32,930 nt of DNA from the NCBI GenBank assembly GCA_900617975.1, contig UZAE01012732.1, positions 1 to 32,930 of the forward strand, written 5' to 3'. The notes below the pieces were generated by a model. That model did no database searches. It was not told the origin of the DNA and worked only from the letters and a program-made list of their open reading frames with translations. The DNA is from Rodentolepis nana (Eukaryota > Platyhelminthes > Cestoda > Cyclophyllidea > Hymenolepididae). Position 1 is the stretch's first letter, and the number at the start of each line of letters is the position of its first letter. The position numbers and the translations under genes were made by a program. Below are positions 11,077-19,709 of this stretch, piece by piece.

Positions 11077-11380
11077 ATTTATTTATATCAAATGGCAGGC
11101 GATTTGATAGTTACTTCAGGTTTCACAGAGTGGAAGGAACGTCAAAGTGAAAAAAAATCGAGAGGGGGGGGGGGAATAGAAGAGTTTCAAAGATGTAAAT
11201 GAGACAGACACAAAGGTAGAAATAAAGGTGAGGTGAGTAATGTGAAAGTAGTCAAATATGACATATAGTGAGGTGATGGTAGTTTGAAGTGAGAAGGCAA
11301 TTGACGGTTAATAGACTTTTTGCCGTATGAGTATACGTTGCCCAGGGTGCACCACATGGAGGTAAGTCTATCGCACACCG
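11077..11380 (-). repeat. SINE-like family A, copy A2
   Basis: Read on the minus strand it runs from CGGTGTGCGATAGACTTACC to a tail of ATATAAATAAAT, with the whole family order between. It lacks the CAACTAAAGGGCTAATGA segment near the 3' end, a private deletion. Its poly-C tract appears here as G. It lies head to head with A3, about 220 bp away. Confidence 0.9.
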
Positions 11381-11600
11381 CACGATTCAAGGAAAATATG
11401 ATGTGGCAAAATTAATCGTACAGACGATAGCACAGTTGATACAATGGGCCAAACCTTTCTTAATAGCCTTCCCAATTTCTATTACTAGTATTTAATTTTG
11501 TTGCCTTCCCTTGGCTTCATCGGACCTATCGATGCATTCCCTTTTCGTGAACATTCTCAAGGTGTTTTGCGTATGATGGGTGGTTATATTTCTTAAATTT

Positions 11601-11945
11601 GTGGACTTACCTCCATGTGATACACCCTGGGCAACGGCAAAAAAATCTATAAATCGGCAGTTGACTTCTCACTTCAAACTACCATGACCCCACTGTATGT
11701 CATATTACACAGCTTTCACAGTACTCATCTCACCTTTACTCTGTCTTTGTGTCTGTCTATCTCCTCTACATCTGTGAATCACTCTTCTGTTCCCCCTCCC
11801 GAATCGTTCTCACTTTGATTTTCCTCCCTCTGCGAAGTCCAAAGTCAGCTAAAGGGCTAATGATAACTATCAAAACGCTGAAGTCAGCTAAAGGGCTAAT
11901 GATAACTATCAAAACGCCGGCCATTTGAAATAAATAAATAAATAT
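11601..11945 (+). repeat. SINE-like family A, copy A3 (second subfamily)
   Basis: Full family order from GGACTTACCTCC to a GAAATAAATAAATA tail. A 37-base 3' module is duplicated at 11842-11878 and 11881-11917. It shares variants with the copy at 24788, including ATTACACA, CTCATCTCACC, CCCTCTGCGAAG, GTCAGCTAAA and CATTTGAAATA, which marks a second subfamily. A short extra tail fragment follows at about 11960-11985. Confidence 0.9.
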
Positions 11946-14430
11946 TGAAACTTCATTATGAACCATTTGAAATAAATAAATATATATATATATATTTTGA
12001 AATGTAAATAAATATTTCTTGAATGAAGTCGGTTGGTTTCTCTACCTGCTCGTGTTCTTTGCAACCTCTAATTGTTGCAAACTAGTGCGACTCAATATTG
12101 CAGCACCGACACGCTCTTGCAATTCTGTACTTTCCCCATCCGCAACATATTCACCTGCATTAACCTTCAGTTCATCTCTAGACAATGTCTAAGGCCAATC
12201 GTTAACAAGACTACTTGGCATGTGATTGCAAGTATCTCCATGCCGTTCATAGTTAATCATTTTCTCTCCTGAATTTTGCGGAAAATTTTGTCACCTTTAG
12301 GCAAAGATAGGGCAGTTAGAGTTCACATTCTTAGTAAGTTTTCTAAGCATTCAATCTCATCTTCATTTTGACATCTCAGTGAGGAGTGAAATTAGGTGTT
12401 GAACGTCTTTTCAGCAAGCAAAGCATTGTGACTATCATCTTGAGTAGAGAGGGAGAGAGGGATGCCATCATGGAATCTCCCAAGCGAAAAATTCGAATTC
12501 TGTCACTTCCTCTATTAACCAGACTGGTCTATTACTCCACAAACAAACGCTTTAGCGGCTGTGTGCCATCAGTTACGATTTGATTGGATTCTCGAATTAG
12601 CTACTTTTTACTACTTTCTACTTTGATTCTGTTGTTTTATTTTAAAAGGAATATATTTATAAAATTCCCGTCGTGATAAACATGAATGCTGTACACGTCA
12701 ATTATGTGGTATTGTTAGGCAAAACAGCAGATAGAATATCTTTGGCATAGCAGTAACTGTTTAAACAGTTATTTAAAAATACAAGCTCCAGATCTCAGAG
12801 ATCAATCTGAGAGCCAATTGCTCTGCTCTGGTAATTGCGCTATCATTTGGTCTTTAGACTTGTGCAATTTGAGATGTCATTTATCAACGGGTTTTGAAAG
12901 GGTAATTTTATTTATTACCAATAGGATCCTGAAGATACTCTGAGGTACAAGTAATTTCCCCCGGAATTTACCAACTGATTGACCCTGACTCATATCTGCT
13001 CGATCCCTCTTTGTGTGGAGCTTCTACTGTCTCACTCCACTGGCCTTAACGTACAGAGAACTCATAATCTCTCTGCAGCCTTATTGATCTCCATTCTGTC
13101 TGTTGATCCTCGATCAATACTAACGCTATTCACTTCTTCCTCCTATCCCTTTCACTCGTTACCAGTTACAAAAAATGCTCTTATGGTCGTGCCAAAAATC
13201 TTGTTTTTTTTTCTTCCAATTCGGGAAGAACTCATGCTTCCTCGTGGCCAAAAGAAGTCAATCGGTGTTTGGAACTGCTATCTAGCCTAATTTGATGTCA
13301 CTTATAGAATTGCTTTACGGCCAAACTCAGATCTACTTCAATTTCATTCGGGTTCCTCCAACTCAAACCCGCCTCCCTCATTTGCTTTCGCAACAGAAAT
13401 TAACGAGAACTTCAAACAAGTGTATTGATCTTTATAATGCTAGGGTTATTCCAACGTTTTCCATCAAAACTAGTTCCTTGGTGTTGTGGCAATTTTAACT
13501 CTTTGTGGCACAGTGCATTTCGCCGAGGGCGATAAGTCCCCAAGCCAGGAATAAGACCAGATAGGGTGATCAGGTAGCCCTCTGACTCAAATAAATCGAA
13601 AGGTGCACAGGAGAACTCATTTTGTACCTATTGAAATTGAACAATAACCCCATCTCATAAGTGGGAACGATGTACCAAATTCATTTGAAATTAATTGGGT
13701 GGCGATCCGAAACGAAGTCCGAAAATCGGTTTAAATTTGGTGATGCTATTCATAATCACAACTTCAGCAGATATTAGTTCCACGGTTCATTGTCAGACTG
13801 ACCAGGCATGAAATAGCTTTGTGGGATCGAGATCAGGTTAAAAGTCAACTTCACTTTTTACTTATTGCTAGGAATGCCATTTGTGGAACTAAATTGTATG
13901 CCTGATCTTAATTGATCCTGCTTTGTCAACTACGAACGTATTGTTAACGACATCGATATTTCTATGTCGCTGTGCTAATTGATACTTCCACGGTCAGGAA
14001 CGATCCTCAATTTTTACCATTTCACGAAGAGTCAGCCTACGCAGTGAGATTCAGGAGACAGAAATAAATCGGTTTTCTGCTTTCCGCTTCTCTCCAGACG
14101 GAAGAAGACCGGCGGGATTAGCGGTTAGATCTCGAGGTAGATAATGCATCCGGATGCAGATTGGAGAGATTGGAAGGTGTCAGAATTTTAAGGACGAATA
14201 TGAACGCTAAATGGTAGCGTTAGTACTATTCAGATGATTTGACTTTGGACCTTTTATATTCTCCCGGTGCCTTGGCTTTATTTTTGTGGCATTTGCAATT
14301 CATTCTGTATCTTCCAGCGGAATACGATGGGTGTGAGTTCTCGTAGGTGGAAACCCTGCTATCCTTGTTGTACAGCAGAAGTGACCGCTTTACTTGCCGA
14401 TAGGCGGTTGACGAATGGAGCGCGCGGACT
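11946..14430. other. Gene-free stretch
   Basis: No gene recognised in about 2.5 kb. Adjacent frames of 103 and 68 residues at 12979-13498 have no recognisable domain and no neighbouring splice pattern. An 18-bp perfect palindrome lies at 12754-12771, two small hairpins at 12794-12824, and the CGCC..GGCG hairpin motif at 13520-13532. Poly-C begins at its right end. Confidence 0.5.
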
Positions 14431-14580
14431 CCCCCCTCCCCCCCCCCCCCCCCCCCCCNNNNNNNNNNNNNNNNNNNNNNNNNNNNNNNNNNNNNNNNNN
14501 NNNNNNNNNNNNNNNNNNNNNNNNNNNNNNNNNNNNNNNNNNNNNNNNNNNNNNNNNNNNNNNNNNCTCCCCCCCCCCCC
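14431..14580. other. Poly-C tract with 108-base assembly gap
   Basis: C runs flank an N block at 14459-14566. The right-hand sequence is the 3' part of a family A copy, whose own poly-C tract probably caused the break. The left flank (GAGCGCGCGGACT) does not match family A, so unique or repeat sequence is missing. Proline- or glycine-rich frames across it are artefacts. Confidence 0.95.
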
Positions 14581-14692
14581 ATCTCGACTTTTCTCACTTT
14601 GATGTTCCTTCCTCTCTGTGAAGCCCGAAGTCAACTAAAGTGCTAATGATAACCATCAAAACGCCTGCCATTTGGTATAAAATAAATAAATG
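14567..14692 (+). repeat. SINE-like family A, copy A4 (3' part)
   Basis: Starts at the gap edge in the poly-C tract, then shows ATCTCGACTTTTCTCAC, GATGTTCCTTCC, AGCCCGAAGTCAACTAAAG, GATAACCATCAAAACGCC and an AAAATAAATAAATG tail. The 5' half is lost in the N gap or absent. Confidence 0.85.
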
Positions 14693-15675
14693 TTTTAAGG
14701 TAGAGATAGTAGTTTCAATTAAATAAATTTTACCAAATGAAGCAGCTAAGCACATACCACTTGACAACCTCAAGTGCAAGCCACCGAGAGAACATGGATT
14801 GACAATGCCGATTCAGTAGGGTCAGTGTCAAAGTCCACCGGAGATTAAATATTCGGATATGGAGTAACAAATGGTCAGAATAATCAATTTGGGCTTAATG
14901 GGGTGAAGTGCTCATTATTAAAAGCACGAATGGAGAATAAGTGCATATGAGTCCACTTGAATGACTGACTGGCAGAATTAAATGGAAATCATCTAGTCGA
15001 AGACTTTTCTACGATAGACCTACGACAAGTGTGCCAAAAAATTGCTACTGAATTCCCCGAAAGCGTCAAAATAGATAAACCTAGAGAAAGGGGAGAGGGA
15101 TGTTAAGTCTCGAGCGAACTTCTCCAGATCTTATTTTCTTTGTGACCTCAACTCCATGTTTATTTTCTTGCGCAATTTCTCCTCTCACGATTGCTGGTTT
15201 AACCTAATAAATACGTTGTTTCTCTTCTCGTGCTCACCCCTAAATGGTTCAGCGTTTTGCGTTAAGTAACACTTCGTAATAGAAAATAATGTCCACGCGT
15301 GCAGATATCTCCACTCCCCCCCCNCCCCCCCCCCCCCCCCCCCCCCCCCACTGACCTCCTGATTCCTGGAAGGAGCTTGGAAGGAGGCGTAATTACTGGA
15401 AGAGGAGCGTCAATTTTTGAGGAGCAAACGAAATGAGACAGGGTGAGGCTGTTGTGGTCTTATGCCTTTTCTCAGGCATGTTGAAAGTTGGTTTAGAACT
15501 AAGCTAGACCAAAGTTTTGCACAAAGGTATGCACATGGTGATATGGGTCTGTACAAGTATTACAATTTCCCTTATTTAATTTAAACTCTATAGGTGTATA
15601 CTACTACTAAAATCGTGAAATTGAGATTTGATCAAAGAGTGGTTGCTTTAGAGTCCTTTGAAACCCCAGGAGTGC
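14693..15675. other. Gene-free stretch with poly-C tract
   Basis: No gene recognised. A C tract at 15316-15349 contains one N (15324) and is a second likely assembly weak point. It does not belong to a visible family A copy. Confidence 0.5.
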
Positions 15676-16020
15676 AATATTTACTAACTGGGGTGTGCGA
15701 TAGACTTACCTCCACGTGGTGCAGCCTAGGCAACGCATACTCATACGGCTAAAACGTCTATAAACCTGCAGTTGACTTCTGAGTTCAAGCTATCATGACC
15801 CCACTGTAAGTCATTCGACCACTTTCAAAGTACTTACCTCACCTTTCATCTACCTTTGTGTCTGTCTCTTTTGCATCTTTAAAACACTCTTCTGTTCACC
15901 CCCCCCTCTCGACTTTTTTCATTTTGAAGTTCCTCTCTCTCAGTGAAGCCTGAAGTCAACTAAAGGGCTAATGATAACTATCATAAAGCCTGCCATTTGA
16001 TAAATAAATATTTACTAACT
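15676..16020 (+). mobile_element. SINE-like family A, copy A5, with target-site duplication
   Basis: The element runs from GGGGTGTGCGATAGACTTAC at 15690 to a GATAAATAAATA tail. It is bracketed by a perfect 14-bp direct repeat, AATATTTACTAACT, at 15676-15689 and 16007-16020. The constant 5' end, the A-rich tail and a target duplication of this length fit insertion by target-primed reverse transcription. Confidence 0.93.
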
Positions 16021-16897
16021 AAAGAGTGCATTCAAGACAAATTAGTTTCTTTTGCTATTCGAATTTTGACCTCGTTAATTTTAGCAAAAGTGTGTCAAGC
16101 GCAGATATTTGCGACGATTTTTGAAAATGAAAGAAAGAAAGAGAAATAGTCTCCCATTATTATCCAAGTTGGTTTGTCATTTCACGCACGTGCTTGGAGG
16201 TTTGTTTATTTCTCGAGAACAGCGTGAAATAGGGAAACCATGTGTAAGATGTTAGTTACTTTATAACGCATTTAGCATGCTCTTAACCTTAAATGAGGTT
16301 TAACTTAAATAAAGGATAGTTTTAAATAAATACACATATGTACGTGCCCGTCAGATGAGCAACAATAGCATTGGCTGATTGAAATGGTGATTTTCGTTTA
16401 ATAAAGTCATTAAAAGAACTATTTGTCCTATGAATGGAGGAAAGAGGACTCGAACTATTGCACAACTACACATTTGACTACAGACACACCCTGCTACAAA
16501 TGTGGGAGCATAGTGCCAATGCTTTATGACTCGTGGTGAATAATAATGCCAAATAAATACTAAGTTGAGGACAAATGTGGCATACACAGCACGATAGCTC
16601 GAGTGATGCGTATGTATATATCTTCAGACAATTATTCTTGCAAGAGGTGGGAAAGTCAATTCGAAATCCCTCCAATTCAGCCATCAGGTATCCATTTATT
16701 AAAACTCTGAAGAGGGGAGGTAGGATCATTTCTCTCTCTCACTCAACATTTGAAGTCTATGCATAACGTCGTCTAGCTCTTATTGTGTATCCGTTTTTTA
16801 ATTCCACGACTTGTTATTTACATTATCCACATTATCGATTACTCGTTTTTATCTCTTCTTTCACTATAAAGTACTGTGGTTGTACTCGTATTATTCT
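16021..16897. other. Gene-free stretch between A5 and A6
   Basis: No gene recognised. Short overlapping frames on both strands at 16351-16766 show no domain pattern and cancel as evidence for each other. Confidence 0.5.
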
Positions 16898-17246
16898 ATA
16901 TTGATCAATACGGGGTGTGCAATAGACTTACCGCCACTTGGTACACCCTGGGCAACGTTTACTCATACGGCAAAAGAGTCGATTAACTGGCAGTTGACTT
17001 CTCACTTCAAACTACCATCACCCACTGTATGTCATATTTGACTACTTCCACAGTACTCTCCTCACCTTTTTTCTACCTTTGTGTCTGTCTCTTTTACATC
17101 TTTGAAACACTCTTCTATCCCCCCCCCATCTCGACTTTTTTTCACTTTGATGTTCCTTCCCCTCTGGGAACCCTGAAGTCAACTAAAGGGCTAATGACAA
17201 CTATTACGATGCCTGCGATTTGGTATAAATAAATATTTATCAATAC
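16898..17246 (+). mobile_element. SINE-like family A, copy A6, with target-site duplication
   Basis: The element begins at 16912 with GGGGTGTGCAATAGACTTAC and ends in TATAAATAAAT. Flanks ATATTGATCAATAC (16898-16911) and ATATTTATCAATAC (17233-17246) match at 13 of 14 positions. All internal landmarks of the family are present. Confidence 0.92.
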
Positions 17247-17943
17247 ACACGTTAATGTATGATTAAATTTATTCATAGCATAAATTCTTTCTTTTCATGA
17301 CTTTTTTGCCCTTTTTCATATAAACATGCTTTTAAGCCTCGATGGTTTACACTTATTTGGTTGATACTGACAAGTGAAAGCACCTTTCTGAATAGAGAAG
17401 CCTATTTAATAATTGATTGTCATATTATTTGCCGCTTGTTTTATTGGCTACCTCCCACCGATTTTCACTTGAACTTCTACTCAAATCTTATTGAAAACAA
17501 GGATTTAACTTCAAACGCATAAATTTGGGGTTTGTGCCACTTTGTACATCACATTAGGGTTTAAAAATCATTTACTTAGAGCTTAAGAAGAAAGGCAAAC
17601 TAATAGTGTGCACTTTGCAAATATAGAGATTAATATAGGAAAGGTTTTGGTGAAGACAAGATTTTGCCATTTAATAGTCATCATTAATGACCGAGATGAA
17701 AGCAATTATTACTTTGAGAGGGTAATTAACTAATTAGCATGAAATTTTGTGTTTTTTGAGCGACNGATAGTATCCCAGGATATAATATCAAATCAAGCAG
17801 AAAAAGGTTAAAAATTAAAATGCTATCTAAAAATCTTAGACTGATTACTTTGAAAAATTGAGCAGATAATTTGAGAACTTTTCATGTTAATTAGCGACAA
17901 AGTCGCGGAAAAGGTATCAGTATTAATTTAGATATTCTACGAA
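17247..17943. other. Gene-free AT-rich stretch
   Basis: No gene, RNA or repeat recognised. One ambiguous base at 17765. Confidence 0.5.
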
Positions 17944-18284
17944 CATTTTGGATTTGGGGTGAGCGATAGATTTACCTCCACGTGGTACACCCTGTGCATA
18001 TACTCATATGTCAAAAAGCCTATTAACAGGCACCTGACTTCTGACTTCAAACTACCAACACCTCGCTGTATGTCATATTCGGCTACTTCCACAGTACTCA
18101 CCTCACCTCTATTCTACCTTCGTGTCTATCTCTTTTACATCTTTGAATCTCTCTTCTATTACCCCCCCCCCCTCTCAACTTTTTTCACTTTGATATTCCT
18201 TCCCCCTGGTGAAGCCTGAAGTCGACTAAAGGGCTAATGATAACTGTCAATTGATATAAATGAATAAATAGGCATTTTGGATTT
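17944..18284 (+). mobile_element. SINE-like family A, copy A7, with target-site duplication
   Basis: The element begins at 17956 with GGGGTGAGCGATAGATTTAC. The perfect 12-bp direct repeat CATTTTGGATTT lies at 17944-17955 and 18273-18284. The segment CAAAACGCCTGCCATT near the 3' end is missing. It lies tail to tail with A8. Confidence 0.92.
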
Positions 18285-18309
18285 TTAGGTTTTCTGCTAT
18301 TTTCAGTCT

Positions 18310-18649
18310 GCAATAGCAAAGTTATTTATTTATTTATATCAAATAGCAGGCGTTTTGATGGTTATCATTAGCACTTTAGTTGACTTCAGGTTTCACAGAG
18401 TTGAAGGAACATCAAAATGGGAAAGAAAGTCGAGAGGGGGGGGGGACAGAAGAGTACCTCAAAGACGAAGGTAGAAAAAAGGTGAGGTGAGTACTGTAGA
18501 AGTAGTCGAATATGACATACAATGGGGTGATGGTAGTTTGAAGTCAGAAGTCAACTGTCAGTTAATAGACTTTTTCCCGTATGAATATACGTTGCCCAGG
18601 GTGCACCACGTGAAGGTAAGTCTATCGCACACCCCGCAATAGCAAAGTT
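18310..18649 (-). mobile_element. SINE-like family A, copy A8, with target-site duplication
   Basis: Inserted in reverse: the minus strand reads from GGGGTGTGCGATAGACTTAC (ending at 18635) to a TATAAATAAATAAAT tail at 18324. The perfect 14-bp direct repeat GCAATAGCAAAGTT lies at 18310-18323 and 18636-18649. The T-rich tail starts exactly at the duplication edge, which fixes the insertion point. Confidence 0.94.
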
Positions 18650-19276
18650 TGTAGAGCATTATGGAGTTATTTGAAGTAAATTGAATTAACGTCGCTTACT
18701 AATACAACTTTGAGATTAAAAAGCCTTAGAATACAGAAAAAATACTATTTTATCCAGTTATATTCATATTTCTTCGCCTAAGACAAACGTTCCAAACTTT
18801 AACTAAAATTCAGACTCTTATCGATAATTGCTATCGAAGTGTACGGGTTCGTAATTTGTCATCATCGGAGATATATGATTGCCTACAAATTTAATCATTT
18901 TCTGTCACAAGAAGAACAAGGGAGCGTATGTTAAACTGCACCTCGATATCCCAAACATTTTAGCAAATACCAATAAATTTTGCCAAATTTATGATTGACT
19001 CAGTATAATATTTCAGAATGCTAATATTGAAAGCTTGCGTCTGAACGAATTGTTATTTTGGGCAAAGAGAACACCTTTAATAAATATAATATAATTTCTT
19101 AAGCTATGAATGTTGCGTTCAAACGAACTGGTTTATATTTAAATAGATAATGCTAGATTTCATCAATTATTTTATGTAAAATGCTAACACGTTTGATTTT
19201 CGTATGAATTCGTAAAATTAACGTGTTTAATTGCGTTCAATCTCTAGGTTCTTGATACGATCAGTTAAGGCTTCGT
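18650..19276. other. Probable promoter region of the CENPX-GTF2H3-CMTR1 cluster
   Basis: About 630 bp of AT-rich DNA between the last family A copy and the first candidate exon. No other gene is visible, so it is the natural place for a promoter of the cluster. No specific promoter element could be identified. Confidence 0.4.
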
Positions 19277-19708
19277 ATGGTGCGTGTTTTATCAGCTTAT
19301 CTAGTTAACTAGAATAAATTAACTGTTTGTGCATTTTGCATACTTTTGATCTTTTTTAAATATTAGTATCATTTTTCTTGTTCTACTTCCGGTCGATTTA
19401 TATATGTTTTAGGACAAAGTCTTGCCAGTATTACTTCGAAGTCAATTAACTGATTCGAAATCAAGGTGTGTGCTGTTTGTTCTAGTTAACTTATCTTCCA
19501 TTTAGTTTCAAAGAAGGCTACTTATCTATCTGTTGAGCTTATAAAGCTTTATATAAACGGTTTGTTTCATTTTATTAACAAATTATTTTCACTTACAGAG
19601 GCTTTCGAAAGATCCGTTGCATTAGCTAAAAAATCTGATAGAAATACAGTATCCATTGAAGACTTCGAGTCGATTTTAATTCAACTTACTCTCGACTTCG
19701 CTGCTTAA
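19277..19708 (+). CDS. CENPX: CENP-X / MHF2 histone-fold protein
   Basis: Proposed exons 19277-19279 (only the ATG), 19413-19467, 19506-19559 and 19599-19708 encode 73 residues; human CENP-X has 81. The product reads KVLPVLLRSQL, then DSKSRFSKKATYLSVELIKL, then EAFERSVALAKKSD, and ends IEDFESILIQLTLDFAA. This follows the human protein throughout, including its LLLDF end, and forms one short histone fold. CENP-X pairs with CENP-S, acting with FANCM in fork repair and with CENP-T/W at kinetochores. The junctions at 19468, 19506, 19560 and 19599 follow GT-AG and are fixed by phase and homology. The first exon is uncertain: the ATG at 19277 is followed by GTGCGT, but a spliced leader ending in AUG and joined at 19413 would also supply Met. 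The stop is one base before the GTF2H3 start. Confidence 0.85.
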
Positions 19709-19709
19709 G
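19708..19709 (+). promoter_or_regulatory. Candidate trans-splice acceptor at the CENPX/GTF2H3 junction
   Basis: Pyrimidine-leaning sequence (ACTCTCGACTTCGCTGCTT) ends in AAG directly before the GTF2H3 ATG. The AG shares its A with the last base of the CENPX stop codon. Use of this site would give a GTF2H3 mRNA with no native 5' UTR. The site is inferred from sequence only. Confidence 0.5.

Noticed and set aside
12979..13498. Two adjacent plus-strand frames of 103 and 68 residues as a possible gene or decayed transposon protein
   Set aside because: No reverse-transcriptase, transposase or other motif is visible, and no splice pattern or conserved neighbour supports them.
14226..14634. Proline- or glycine-rich frames around the N gap
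   Set aside because: Product of poly-C/poly-G and unknown bases.
15930..16000. Hammerhead ribozyme in family A (CTAATGA..AAAACGCC resembles a hammerhead core, and some flatworm SINEs carry one)
   Set aside because: The core bases CTGATGA and GAAA are both altered and no pairing stems I-III can be drawn; only a weak GATA/TATC pair is present.
9965..18649. Family A as solo LTRs or a TRIM-type LTR element
   Set aside because: No TG..CA ends, target duplications of 12-14 bp rather than 4-6, and an A-rich simple-repeat tail instead of an LTR end.
9965..18649. Regularly recurring repeats as a CRISPR-like array
   Set aside because: Units are ~310 bp, irregularly spaced, in both orientations and in a eukaryotic genome.
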